Shown here: positions 1-7,826 of the stretch, in pieces
Numbering within the stretch: position 1 is the first letter of the stretch
Layout of the letters: every line of letters starts with the position of its first letter
Assembly (NCBI RefSeq): GCF_900163635.1
Contig: NZ_FUID01000052.1
Coordinates: forward strand, 124,001 to 188,000
Source: Leucobacter sp. 7(1)
Lineage (GTDB): Bacteria > Actinomycetota > Actinomycetes > Actinomycetales > Microbacteriaceae
Length of the DNA stretch: 64,000 nucleotides
Direction: 5' to 3'
Position numbers and translations under genes: made by a program
The notes under the pieces: generated by a model
What the model was told of the DNA's origin: nothing
Seen by the model: only the letters and a program-made list of their open reading frames with translations
The model's database searches: none

Positions 1-192
1 GGCGGTAAACCCGCGCAGCTTCGCGAGCGCATCCAGCGCGAGACGGCAGGCCGGCGAGGCCTCGATTGCGGGATTCCTGGGTTCCCGACCCGATTCCAAG
101 TAGTCTGCAAGCTCTTCAAGCGTGTGCCCGTCGAGTTCATCGAAGCTTCCAGGCACGGCCTCCACCCCGTCCAGGCGGTCATTTTCACTCAT
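1..192 (-). CDS. Asp23/Gls24-operon protein, N-terminal part (cut by window edge)
   Basis: Only the first 64 codons are present. The ATG (190-192) overlaps the stop of the upstream sigma-factor gene by 4 bp, so the two are translationally coupled. The visible part is acidic, with a DGHTLEELADYLESG segment followed by SPACRLALDAL. From memory this resembles the N-terminus of Asp23/Gls24-family envelope-stress proteins that end such operons in Microbacteriaceae; the Asp23 domain itself would lie outside the window. It occupies the position where an anti-sigma factor usually sits, so a role in holding the sigma factor is possible but not shown. No membrane segment is visible in this part. Confidence 0.6.
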   Translation of the reverse strand, partial: MSENDRLDGVEAVPGSFDELDGHTLEELADYLESGREPRNPAIEASPACRLALDALAKLRGFTA

Positions 193-755
193 CGCCATTC
201 CTCCATTCTGACCAGGAGAAACTTCCGGGCGCGGGCCAGTAGACCGCGCACTGTCGATGCCGAAACGTCAAGTTCTTCAGCGATCTCCTCATAGCTGCAT
301 TCTCCGATCTCTCGCAGCACCCAACACGCTCGCTGAGCGTCTGGGAGCTCGTGCAGTGCTGCGCTCAACGCTGCCGTGCCGCTTCGCCCCTCAACGATTC
401 GAGCTGGCGAGGTGTGCGCGGGCGCTGTCGGTTCCAGGTCGTCAACGTCGAGGTGTACCCGAGCCGCTCGAATCCGGTCGATTGCCGTCCTCCCGGTGAT
501 CCGCATCAGCCAGCTCCGCACCCGAGCGGGGTCCGAGAGTTCCCCCATCCGCTGCCACGCGGTGACCCAGACCTCCTGCACCACATCGTCAACCTCGGCG
601 TTCCCGGGGAGCACCTGTCGCGCATACGCCCGCATCATCGGTGTGTGTCGCCGCACCAGCACCGCGAAGGCAACCGTATCGCCGTCCGCGGCGCGTCCCG
701 CGACAATCGCATCATCGGCACCGGCCAGCGCGTGTTCGTGGGCGTGAGCACCCAT
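189..755 (-). CDS. ECF-type RNA polymerase sigma factor
   Basis: 188 aa. Region 2 lies at about residues 25-90, including DDVVQEVWVTAWQRM. Region 4 lies at about 133-185, with LPDAQRACWVLREIGECSYE and a helix-turn-helix EELDVSASTVRGLLARA. The start at 755 is chosen because an AGGGAGGGGGAG ribosome site precedes it; the frame stays open 24 codons further upstream. It directs RNA polymerase to a small regulon, presumably including its own envelope-stress operon. It lies downstream of two membrane-protein genes after a 96-bp gap with a small hairpin (about 772-790), and overlaps the next gene by 4 bp. No recognisable anti-sigma gene is adjacent. Confidence 0.88.
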   Translation of the reverse strand: MGAHAHEHALAGADDAIVAGRAADGDTVAFAVLVRRHTPMMRAYARQVLPGNAEVDDVVQEVWVTAWQRMGELSDPARVRSWLMRITGRTAIDRIRAARVHLDVDDLEPTAPAHTSPARIVEGRSGTAALSAALHELPDAQRACWVLREIGECSYEEIAEELDVSASTVRGLLARARKFLLVRMEEWR

Positions 756-851
756 GTCTCCCCCTCCCTGGAGGTCCGACAGTCCCGGACCGTCATTCTT
801 CACCGCGTTCCTGAACATTGCGAGCACGAACTCCGCAGCGTATTCCCACCC

Positions 852-1466
852 TCACCGCACCCTGACGGCGGAGCGCCATCGGTGCCAGACCCCCGGCCCG
901 GCGAGATGCAGCACCACGGGCATCGACGCACCGACGAGCGCATCCCATTCCGCGGCTGCGGTCTCGGCGGCTGTCACGACCTCCGACAGCACCGCCCCCC
1001 GCTGGGTTGTGGCTCGAAGGAGCAAGGCGGGCTCGCGGCGCACACGAAAGGCTCCGATCTGCACGGAGATCACGCCCGGGCAGTCGCGCATCGCGTCGCC
1101 AATGACCTCTGCGGCGACGCTGCGATCGACAGCCGTCACTCCGCCCACTTCGGCCGCCCTGGCGACCGTGGACGTTCGTCCGCCGCCGCGCGTTGCGAGA
1201 AACCAGATCAGCAGCGCAAGCACTCCCAGGATTCCAGCAACTCCCCATGCCACGAGGCCTGGCGGCACAGCCGTGTTCTGCGGATCGCTCACCACAGCAG
1301 ACACCGCTGCGCGTGCGTCCGACACCGAGTCGTCCCACCCCGGCAGAACACGCGAGATCGCGTCCGGCCACACCGATATCATCACCAGGACGCCTCCGAT
1401 GACTGCCAAGACCAGGCCGGCCAGGCACAGTACGACACGATTGAGGATCCGGTTCGTCGAGTTCAT
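852..1466 (-). CDS. Small two-TM membrane protein of the Asp23 operon (AmaP-like)
   Basis: 204 aa with two predicted transmembrane helices (about residues 11-31 and 70-91), a short extracytoplasmic loop between them and a cytoplasmic domain of about 110 residues. Its topology and operon position resemble the alkaline-shock membrane anchor AmaP and the actinobacterial DUF6286-type proteins that tether Asp23 to the membrane; this is inference from layout and topology. The start overlaps the upstream gene's stop by 4 bp, so it belongs to the same transcript as the other Asp23-operon genes. Confidence 0.7.
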   Translation of the reverse strand: MNSTNRILNRVVLCLAGLVLAVIGGVLVMISVWPDAISRVLPGWDDSVSDARAAVSAVVSDPQNTAVPPGLVAWGVAGILGVLALLIWFLATRGGGRTSTVARAAEVGGVTAVDRSVAAEVIGDAMRDCPGVISVQIGAFRVRREPALLLRATTQRGAVLSEVVTAAETAAAEWDALVGASMPVVLHLAGPGVWHRWRSAVRVR

Positions 1467-2020
1467 GCGAGCACCCCCTGAGACGCGATTGAAACTCGGA
1501 CAGAAGCGGGGAACCCCGCGTCACGAAGCACCGCCTCCGCGGCACGCGTCACGCTCCGGGGATCCTGCGGAACACCGCTTGTCGGGGTGATGCGCACGGC
1601 AACCGCGCGCGTGCCCACATTCACACTCACCTGTCCCCGCCCGATCCCGCATCGCATCGCGACTCCGTCCGCCACCGCGTTCGCAAGCACGGTGGCGTCA
1701 CACAACACCCCGATCCGCGCGCTCGTCCGCTGTCGCCGTGAGTTCCGGCCCGGGAGCACACCGGCCCCCAGGAGCAGCAGGCCGAGCAGGAGTATCGCGA
1801 TCCCTGCGGCGAGCGCAAGCGCGGGAGCGAGCCTCAGCTCCTGCAGCGTTGTCGCGAGCCCGTCACGGATCCGAGCGTCAAAGCTCCCCCAGACCACGGC
1901 GGCAACCGCGCCCAGGATCCCCACAAGCAGGACGCTCACGACGGCGACCGCGGGCGCGGTCCGCGAGGCGTGGGTTTCCCGGCGGAGCACCCGCCGGTAC
2001 ACAGCCGAGAGCTCAGTCAT
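1463..2020 (-). CDS. Two-TM membrane protein of the Asp23 operon (DUF6286-like)
   Basis: 185 aa. Two hydrophobic helices (about 23-44 and 66-88) are followed by a soluble domain of about 95 residues carrying an Asp23-like alternation of V/I residues (VSVNVGTRAVAVRI). It overlaps its neighbours by 4 bp on both sides. It probably forms part of a membrane-bound Asp23/Gls24 assembly. I cannot assign a biochemical activity. It is a close structural analogue of the next gene (two TM plus soluble tail), which suggests an old duplication, though sequence identity between the two looks low. Confidence 0.7.
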   Translation of the reverse strand: MTELSAVYRRVLRRETHASRTAPAVAVVSVLLVGILGAVAAVVWGSFDARIRDGLATTLQELRLAPALALAAGIAILLLGLLLLGAGVLPGRNSRRQRTSARIGVLCDATVLANAVADGVAMRCGIGRGQVSVNVGTRAVAVRITPTSGVPQDPRSVTRAAEAVLRDAGFPASVRVSIASQGVLA

Positions 2021-2361
2021 TTCACCCTCCGGGGACTGCTGCGGTCCACCCCCGCGAAGCGCACGTCGACCGCGGCAACATGCCGGTCCGCGAGGTCTCG
2101 CATCCCGCTGATCACTGCGTCACGGACTGCTGCCCCGCGCTCGGCAAACGTGCCCGCCGGTGTACCCGACAGGGCCACCGGGACGGTAACGCCAGCCCGG
2201 AGTGCTCCGTCGGCATCCGAGAGGGCCACGCGCACACTCCGCAACGGTACGTTTGCGGCGTCCCGAGACAGGGCCATCGCCAACCGTTCTAGGGCACGGG
2301 GCGTGAGCACGGTCAGCCCCCTCTCGCGAGGTTCGACGGGTGGGACGCTGGCCTCGGTCAC
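2017..2361 (-). CDS. Asp23/Gls24-like protein, short
   Basis: 114 aa, soluble. The chosen start is a GTG at 2361 with GGAGG six bases upstream, overlapping the stop of the preceding gene as GTGA; longer in-frame extensions run into that gene. The sequence (LTPRALERLAMALSRDAANV, then alternating beta-strand-like valines and RDAVISGMRDLADRHVAAVD) fits the small alpha/beta fold of Asp23. It is probably a partner of the full-length Asp23 protein encoded at the operon head. The specific function is unknown. Confidence 0.65.
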   Translation of the reverse strand: MTEASVPPVEPRERGLTVLTPRALERLAMALSRDAANVPLRSVRVALSDADGALRAGVTVPVALSGTPAGTFAERGAAVRDAVISGMRDLADRHVAAVDVRFAGVDRSSPRRVK

Positions 2362-2546
2362 GATGACCTCCGGCCGCGGAAGACATCGGCAAGGGCCCGG
2401 ACGTCGATCTGGCCATCGAGCGCCCGCCCCACCGTCGCCCCAAGCAGCATCAGCGCGCCAACAAGGACGGCGGCCCAAAACCCGAGCACGACCCAGGTCA
2501 GCGCGATTACCGCGCCGACCACAGCACCGATCGTCCCGCTACTCAC
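2358..2546 (-). CDS. Small DUF2273-like membrane protein
   Basis: 62 aa. The first 45 residues are almost entirely hydrophobic and can form two helices with a GAVVGAVIAL glycine-rich face, followed by a short basic tail. Small membrane proteins of the DUF2273 type are regular members of Asp23 operons. The gene overlaps the upstream Asp23 gene and the downstream gene by 4 bp each. Family membership is inferred from size, topology and position. Confidence 0.65.
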   Translation of the reverse strand: MSSGTIGAVVGAVIALTWVVLGFWAAVLVGALMLLGATVGRALDGQIDVRALADVFRGRRSS

Positions 2547-3004
2547 AGGACTCGCGCCTCCGGTGCACCCTCACCCGCGGCCTGATCATCGTCCGATGGG
2601 ATATGCACGTCATTGACCGTGACGTTGACCTCGGTCACGTCCATACCAACAAGCTCGCGCAGCGCCAGGTAGATTGCTGCGCGCACGTCGCCTGCGACCT
2701 GCTGCAGTGAGACCGGGTACTCCGCGACGATCGTCACGTCGACCGCAACCTGCGTCTCACCCACCTCGACGCTGATGCCCTGAGTCAGATCCGTCGTGTT
2801 CAACACGTCGCGGATTGCACCGACAACGCGCGCCGCACCACCGCCGAGTGCGTAGACGCCAGCGACCTCGCGGGCGGCAATGCCCGCGATCTTCGCGACC
2901 ACACCGTCTTCGATTGTTGTCTTTCCGGCGAGTCCCGCACCAGCATCCGCCGGAGCGATCTTTCCCGTCGTGGACGGTGCAGTCGTGTTCGATACCTGTG
3001 CCAT
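2543..3004 (-). CDS. Asp23/Gls24 family envelope stress response protein
   Basis: 153 aa, first gene of a seven-gene minus-strand operon. The start at 3004 has AAGGAG six bases upstream. Typical Asp23 signature segments are GKTTIEDGVVAKIAGIAARE, GVYALGGG, then VTIVAEYPVSLQQVAGDVR and DVTEVNVTVNDVHI near the C-terminus. Asp23 proteins associate with the inner face of the membrane through small anchor proteins and act in cell-envelope homeostasis. The N-terminal 25 residues are a low-complexity, Thr/Ala-rich tail. The upstream 150 bp separates it from the divergent ABC-F leader. Confidence 0.88.
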   Translation of the reverse strand: MAQVSNTTAPSTTGKIAPADAGAGLAGKTTIEDGVVAKIAGIAAREVAGVYALGGGAARVVGAIRDVLNTTDLTQGISVEVGETQVAVDVTIVAEYPVSLQQVAGDVRAAIYLALRELVGMDVTEVNVTVNDVHIPSDDDQAAGEGAPEARVL

Positions 3005-3137
3005 GAGCGTCTCCTTCGTGATGAGACCGCGCCGTGCGGCGCGGGTTGCTGAGATCAGCGACACCAATAAGACGAGAGCAGATCGAGATTCGTCACAAAA
3101 AAGTTGCTTCTCAGCCAGATGGGTTCTGTGGCGGCGG

Positions 3138-3152
3138 TGGTATCTTGGGGAG
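3138..3152 (+). promoter_or_regulatory. Extended -10 promoter for a leaderless transcript
   Basis: TGG followed by TATCTT (3141-3146) is an extended -10 element. Six bases later comes the ATG of a six-codon reading frame, so transcription probably starts at or next to that A. No good -35 is seen at 16-19 bp, which fits an extended -10. An A-rich block (about 3096-3102) lies further upstream. Confidence 0.45.
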
Positions 3153-3173
3153 ATGCATCTGATCTTCCTGTAG
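3153..3173 (+). CDS. Candidate regulatory leader peptide MHLIFL
   Basis: A six-codon frame encoding Met-His-Leu-Ile-Phe-Leu, then TAG. It begins six bases after an extended -10 hexamer, so it would be translated as a leaderless message. It lies 137 bp before an ABC-F antibiotic-resistance-type gene and before a strong hairpin. Short hydrophobic leaders that stall ribosomes in the presence of macrolide, lincosamide or related drugs control many erm and ABC-F genes; that this peptide does so is inference from position and architecture. Confidence 0.5.
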   Translation: MHLIFL

Positions 3174-3259
3174 CGGCTGAGCCCGCACTTCACGCTCGTC
3201 GAGTCACTCCGAGCGCGGATTCACGCTCATTCAGACCTCATCGGTCGCCGTTAATTGGT

Positions 3260-3287
3260 GTACCCAGCGTCGCGCTGCGACGGGTAC
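3260..3287 (+). promoter_or_regulatory. Leader hairpin before ABC-F start (possible attenuator)
   Basis: GTACC and CGTCGC pair with GCGACG and GGTAC (11 bp, one 3-nt bulge, loop GCT). The hairpin ends 24 bp before the ATG of the ABC-F gene, just upstream of its AGGAAG ribosome site. It has no U-tract. It could act as an intrinsic attenuator or as a switch in translation control governed by ribosomes on the upstream hexapeptide. Confidence 0.45.
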
Positions 3288-3310
3288 GCCCAGGCAGGAA
3301 GAACTGCACA

Positions 3311-4942
3311 ATGCCAACGACCCCTCGAATTCCCGCGCGCCAGCGCGCCCAGATCACCGCCGCTGACCTCTCCGTCACCCGCGGCACCACGCAAGTTCTG
3401 ACCGGGGTGGATCTCACCCTCACACCCGCGTCACGCATCGCGATCATTGGCGAGAACGGCCGTGGTAAGTCCACACTGTTGCACGCGCTCGCCGGGTCGC
3501 TGACCCCGACGAGCGGGACCGTGCGCCGGATCGGCACCGTGGCGCTTGCCGAGCAGGAGATGTCTGCCCCGCCGGGTTGCACGGTGGGGGACGCCGTCGC
3601 CGAGGCAATCGCGGATCCGCTCGCGGCGCTTGCCGAGCTCGACACGGCCGCGGCGCAACTCGCGGCCGGCTCTGAGGAGGCAAACGCCAGCTACGCGACC
3701 GCTCTTGAACATGTTGAGGCGCACGACGCGTGGAACGCCGAACGCCGCGTCCAGATCGCCCTCGCGGCGCTTGGCGCGGAGCAGGATCTCACACGAGAGC
3801 TCGCCGCACTCTCCGTCGGCCGACGCTATCGGGTCCGGCTCGCGTGTGTGCTCGGTGCCGACGACGACTTTCTCCTGCTCGATGAACCCACAAACCACCT
3901 CGATCGGAATGGGCTCGATTTCCTCACCGCACACCTCCACGAGCGGCGCGGCGGCGTGGTGCTCGTCAGCCACGACCGGGCCCTGCTTGCGGACCTTGCT
4001 GAGACGATCGTTGATCTCGATCCCACGCCCGACGGCCGACCCCGGATCTCGGGCGGTGGCTACGCCGGGTACCGAGAGGGCCGCGCAGCGGCCCAGGCTC
4101 GGTGGGAACAGGCATACGAACGCCAGCAGGCCGAGCACACTCGCCTTCAGGACAGCCTGAGCGCCGCGCAGAACCGACTCGTTTCCGGGTGGCGACCCGA
4201 GAAAGGAACGAACAAGCACGGTCGGGCAACGCGAGCCGGCGGCCTGGTACAGAGCGTGCACCGGCGGCAGGAAGAGCTTGAGGCACACACGATCTCGCTG
4301 CCCGAGCCGCCCCTCAACTTCTCATTCCCTGAGCTCCCTGCACGGGCGGGGGTCGAACTCGTGTCGCTCGACGAGGTCACGGTCGCGGGGCGCCTGAGCA
4401 TTCCCGTATCCCTCGCACTCACAAGTGGGGACCGGCTCCTCGTAACCGGCCCGAACGGTGCGGGGAAAACAACGCTCCTGCAGCTCCTCGACGGTGCTCT
4501 CACCCCGAGCTCCGGGACGATACGCGCCGCCCGCACGGCGCGGGTGGGAAGCCTGCCGCAGGAGAGCGCGCTGCCCGCCGATCGGCGCGCTAGCGAGGTC
4601 TTCGCTACGCACGTGGAAGTGCTCATCGCGCGGGGAGTGCTCGATCCGGCGTCGGCCGTGGGGCTCGCGTCTCTCGGGCTGCTGCGCTCACGCGACGCCG
4701 GGAAACGGATCGGGGACCTCTCGATGGGCCAGCAGCGCCGGCTCAGCCTCGCCCTCGTGCTCGCGAGTCGCCCGCACGCACTACTGCTCGACGAGCCAAG
4801 CAACCACCTCTCGATCGCGCTCGTCGATGAACTTACCGAGGCGCTCCAGGCCACCCCGGCCGCCGTGGTCGTGTCGAGTCACGACCGGCAACTCCTCCGC
4901 GACACCGCGACCTGGCCCCGCCTCACCCTCGCGGCCCCCTAA
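3311..4942 (+). CDS. ABC-F family ATPase (antibiotic-resistance/ribosome-protection type)
   Basis: 543 aa, no membrane segments. Two ABC domains: first Walker A GENGRGKST (about 48-56), signature LSVGRRYRVRLA and Walker B LLLDEPTNHLD (about 188-198); second Walker A GPNGAGKTT (about 380), signature LSMGQQRRLSLA and LLLDEPSNHLS. Between them lies a charged linker with ERQQAEHTRLQDSLSAAQ, the interdomain arm that reaches the ribosomal P/E site in ABC-F proteins. The start at 3311 is preceded by AGGAAG; the upstream open frame is leader. ABC-F proteins of this type dislodge ribosome-bound antibiotics. The hexapeptide leader and hairpin upstream suggest drug-inducible expression. Final LSNHLS in place of LTNHLD is a mild deviation in the second site. 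Confidence 0.88.
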   Translation: MPTTPRIPARQRAQITAADLSVTRGTTQVLTGVDLTLTPASRIAIIGENGRGKSTLLHALAGSLTPTSGTVRRIGTVALAEQEMSAPPGCTVGDAVAEAIADPLAALAELDTAAAQLAAGSEEANASYATALEHVEAHDAWNAERRVQIALAALGAEQDLTRELAALSVGRRYRVRLACVLGADDDFLLLDEPTNHLDRNGLDFLTAHLHERRGGVVLVSHDRALLADLAETIVDLDPTPDGRPRISGGGYAGYREGRAAAQARWEQAYERQQAEHTRLQDSLSAAQNRLVSGWRPEKGTNKHGRATRAGGLVQSVHRRQEELEAHTISLPEPPLNFSFPELPARAGVELVSLDEVTVAGRLSIPVSLALTSGDRLLVTGPNGAGKTTLLQLLDGALTPSSGTIRAARTARVGSLPQESALPADRRASEVFATHVEVLIARGVLDPASAVGLASLGLLRSRDAGKRIGDLSMGQQRRLSLALVLASRPHALLLDEPSNHLSIALVDELTEALQATPAAVVVSSHDRQLLRDTATWPRLTLAAP

Positions 4943-4946
4943 ATAC

Positions 4947-5010
4947 GCATCGATGGGTGAGTTTCCGGGGCTTCGGTTTCAGGAAGCCCCAGAAACTCAC
5001 CCATCGATGC
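4947..5010. terminator. Long bidirectional hairpin between convergent genes
   Basis: A 28-bp stem with a single mismatch: 4947-4974 pairs with 4983-5010 around an 8-nt loop. The outer 19 bp are perfect (GCATCGATGGGTGAGTTTC). It starts 4 bp after the ABC-F stop and faces the end of the amino-acid ABC transporter operon, so it can terminate both strands. No U-run follows, as is common in high-GC actinobacteria. Confidence 0.8.
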
Positions 5011-5060
5011 ACCCGGAGGGCGCGGGGAGAGCGCCCGGAGGGGCCGGGGAAGGGCCAGCG

Positions 5061-5837
5061 TTAGAGCACGCTGTGCAGGAAGCCCTGGGTGCGGGCGTGC
5101 TGCGGGTTGTCGATCACGTCTGCAGGATCCCCGCTCTCCACAACCACGCCGCCGTCCATGAACACGACCTGATCGGCGACCTCTCGGGCAAACCCGATCT
5201 CGTGGGTCACCACGATCATCGTCATGCCCTCGTTTGCGAGTTCCTTCATCACGTCAAGCACCTCGCCAACGAGTTCGGGATCCAGCGCGGAAGTCGGCTC
5301 GTCAAACAGCATCAGCTTCGGCTTCATCGCGAGGGCCCGGGCGATCGCGATGCGCTGCTGCTGGCCGCCGGAGAGCTGCGACGGGTAGTGGTCCGCCCAC
5401 GCATCGAGGCCGACCCGGCGCAGCAGTGTGTGCGCCTCGGCGATCGCGTCCGCCTTGCTCCGACGAGAGACGACCATGGGTGCCTCGATGATGTTCTCGA
5501 GCGCGGTCTTATGCGGGAACAGGTTGAACCGCTGAAACACCATACCGATGGAGCGGCGCTGGCGTGCGACCTCCCGCGGGTGCATTTCGCGCAGCCGCTC
5601 CCCCTCGGGGCGGTAGCCGACGATCTCGCCGTCGACCGAGATTCGACCCCCGTCGATCGTCTCGAGGTGGTTGATGCAACGCAGCAGCGTTGACTTGCCC
5701 GAGCCTGACGGACCGAGCAGCACCGACACCTGGCCGGCGTGCACATCCATCGAGATGCCCTTCAGCACCTCAAGGCTTCCGAAGTGCTTGCGCACCCCGC
5801 GGAGCTGGACGAGGGCGGTATCGCTGAGCTCAGCCAT
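5061..5837 (-). CDS. Polar amino-acid ABC transporter, ATP-binding protein
   Basis: 258 aa. Walker [10 protein letters not shown] (42-50), Q-loop in [19 protein letters not shown], signature [15 protein letters not shown], Walker [16 protein letters not shown] and H-loop VVTHEIGF are all present, the exact pattern of the GlnQ/HisP family. The start at 5837 has an AGGGGGAG site; the frame is open for 15 more codons. It overlaps the permease gene by 8 bp and is last in a binding protein-permease-ATPase set. It energises uptake of a polar amino acid, possibly basic given the neighbouring lysA gene, but the substrate is not readable. Confidence 0.93.
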   Translation of the reverse strand: MAELSDTALVQLRGVRKHFGSLEVLKGISMDVHAGQVSVLLGPSGSGKSTLLRCINHLETIDGGRISVDGEIVGYRPEGERLREMHPREVARQRRSIGMVFQRFNLFPHKTALENIIEAPMVVSRRSKADAIAEAHTLLRRVGLDAWADHYPSQLSGGQQQRIAIARALAMKPKLMLFDEPTSALDPELVGEVLDVMKELANEGMTMIVVTHEIGFAREVADQVVFMDGGVVVESGDPADVIDNPQHARTQGFLHSVL

Positions 5838-6792
5838 TGCGCTCCCCCTTCTTCTTTCCCTGGAACTGGACGGCAATCGCACCCGTCATTTCGCGCGCCT
5901 TCTGCAGCGGCGAGGCCGGCGCGTTGCGCTCCACCCCACGACCGAAGTAGCGCTCGAGGTAGAACTGCGGGATCGAGAGGATCGACACGATCAGGAGATA
6001 CCAGATACTCACGACGATCAACAGCTCGACCTGTTTGAGGTTCTGCGCCGAGATCTGCGTGGCGCGGGTGTACACCTCCATCACCGCGATCAGCGAGAGC
6101 AGCGAGGTGTTTTTGATCATGGAGATGAGCTCGTTGCCGAGCGGCGGAATGATCACACGCATTGCCTGCGGCAGCAAGATGCGCACGAACGTCGCGAGCG
6201 GGCTCATCCCGAGCGATGCCGCGGCTTCCTTCTGCCCGGCGTCTACGGAGAGCATGCCGGAACGAACGATCTCAGCCGAGTACGCGGCCTCGTTCAACGT
6301 CAGCGCAATAATGCCTGCCACGAAGGCTGTCAGCAGGACGTTCGTGTCGATCTCCCAGAACACCACGTCGGTGAACGGGATCCCCAGAGAAATCTTCTCG
6401 AAGATGAGGCCAAAGTAGCCCCAGATCACGATCTGCACGAGCAGCGGGGTGCCGCGGAAGAGCCACACGTAGAACGAGGAGAACACGACCGCGACGGGGT
6501 TACCTGAGAGGCGCATTGCCGCCAGGATCACGGCGAGCACTGTGGAGATGATCATCGCGATCGCGGTGATCAGCAGCGTCACGCCGACGCCGGAAACGAT
6601 CTCCGGGTTGAACATGTACTGCCCCACCACGGAGTAATCGATGTTCTTATTCGTCCAGAGGGCTTGGACAAACCAGGCGGCGAACAGGATCAGGGCGAGC
6701 GCCCAGATCCATCGCCCCGGCCGCCGGAGCGGGAGTGCTTCGATGTCGAAGCTCCGATCCTGCGCCGGTGCCGTCACAGTTGAGGTACTCAT
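5830..6792 (-). CDS. Polar amino-acid ABC transporter, permease
   Basis: 320 aa with about five to six transmembrane helices. Typical HisM/GlnP features: [16 protein letters not shown], an [14 protein letters not shown] segment, and the cytoplasmic EAA loop [20 protein letters not shown] that docks the ATPase. An N-terminal cytoplasmic stretch of about 27 residues and a basic C-terminal tail ([12 protein letters not shown]) are longer than average. Encoded 9 bp after the binding-protein gene. One permease gene is present, so the channel is probably a homodimer. Confidence 0.92.
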   Translation of the reverse strand: MSTSTVTAPAQDRSFDIEALPLRRPGRWIWALALILFAAWFVQALWTNKNIDYSVVGQYMFNPEIVSGVGVTLLITAIAMIISTVLAVILAAMRLSGNPVAVVFSSFYVWLFRGTPLLVQIVIWGYFGLIFEKISLGIPFTDVVFWEIDTNVLLTAFVAGIIALTLNEAAYSAEIVRSGMLSVDAGQKEAAASLGMSPLATFVRILLPQAMRVIIPPLGNELISMIKNTSLLSLIAVMEVYTRATQISAQNLKQVELLIVVSIWYLLIVSILSIPQFYLERYFGRGVERNAPASPLQKAREMTGAIAVQFQGKKKGERNG

Positions 6793-6801
6793 GGTTCGGT
6801 C

Positions 6802-7737
6802 TTAGCCTTCCGTTGACGCGCCGTTGACGATGGCCTTGTCCGTCGCGAACTTCCCGAGGTTGTGGGTGTCGAGGATGTCCTGGTACACGCCTTCCTCGAT
6901 CAGTGCCTGCAGGGCGAGGCGCAGTGCCTCGGTGAGTTCGGTGTTCTCCTTCAGCGTGCCGATGCCCGTGTATACGGGGTTGATGCCGGCGGGGAACTCC
7001 GGATCATCGATCATCTCGAAGTCCTTGCCGTCGCCCGCGGTGGCGACTGTGTACGCGGCGACGGGGGCGTCAACCGGGTAGGCGACGACGCGGCCAGCTT
7101 TCAGCGCTGTCTGCGGGTCCTGGGCGGTGGGCAGCTGCTGGATCACAAGCTCACCCTTCCCCTCCGACTTGCAGGTGGCGGCGAGCTCATTCAACAGTTC
7201 GAGCTGCGCACTGGCCTTCTGCACGGCCACGGGGTGACCGCACAGGTCGTCGAGGCCGGTGATGCCCTCGGGGTTGCCCTGCTTCACGACGATGGTGAAT
7301 CCGGCGTAGATCTCCTCGATGAAGTTGAGGGTCGCCTCGCGTTCGATCGTGTCGTTCATGCCCGACATGATGATGTCGAACTTCTTGGCCTGCAGCGACG
7401 GGATCACGGTCTCGAACGCCTGGTGCGAGATCTTGAACTCGACGCCGAGCTTTTCACCGAGCGCCTGGGCCAGATCCGGATCAAGCCCGCTCTGCTTTTC
7501 GCCGTCGAGCATGATGAACGGCGGGTACGGGATACCGGCGGCGGCGCGGATCACGCCGGCCTCGCGGATCGACTCGGGGAGGGCCGCTGCTGCAGCCTCG
7601 TCGACACCGGAGGTGACCTGCGTTGCCGGATCAGCGGAGGGGCTCGCGGTGCCGCCGGTGTCTCCACCGGAGCAGGCGGTGAGGCCGAGCATCGCGGCAA
7701 GCGCTGCGGCGGCGGAGATCTGTACGAGCTTCTTCAT
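6802..7737 (-). CDS. Polar amino-acid ABC transporter, substrate-binding lipoprotein
   Basis: 311 aa. The signal peptide ends in the lipobox LTAC (Cys22), followed by a Gly/Ser/Thr-rich linker. The mature domain shows solute-binding family 3 features: IRAAAGIPYPPFIMLDGEKQ, GLDPDLAQALGEKLGVEF, DIIMSGMNDT and PVAVQKASAQLELL. It would be membrane-anchored outside the cell and deliver substrate to the permease encoded directly downstream. An 89-bp gap separates it from lysA upstream, so it may share the lysA transcript or have its own start. Confidence 0.92.
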   Translation of the reverse strand: MKKLVQISAAAALAAMLGLTACSGGDTGGTASPSADPATQVTSGVDEAAAAALPESIREAGVIRAAAGIPYPPFIMLDGEKQSGLDPDLAQALGEKLGVEFKISHQAFETVIPSLQAKKFDIIMSGMNDTIEREATLNFIEEIYAGFTIVVKQGNPEGITGLDDLCGHPVAVQKASAQLELLNELAATCKSEGKGELVIQQLPTAQDPQTALKAGRVVAYPVDAPVAAYTVATAGDGKDFEMIDDPEFPAGINPVYTGIGTLKENTELTEALRLALQALIEEGVYQDILDTHNLGKFATDKAIVNGASTEG

Positions 7738-7826
7738 GAGGTTCCTCTTCCTTGGGGAATGACTGGTGGGGATGTTCGGGGTGGGTTGTGGTGTGGAGGG
7801 AGCGCCGAGGCGATGCGGGCGGCCGG

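Noticed and set aside
3104-3310. Upstream extension of the ABC-F frame
   Set aside because: No ABC-F similarity, it contains the promoter, leader peptide and hairpin, and the ATG at 3311 has a good ribosome site.
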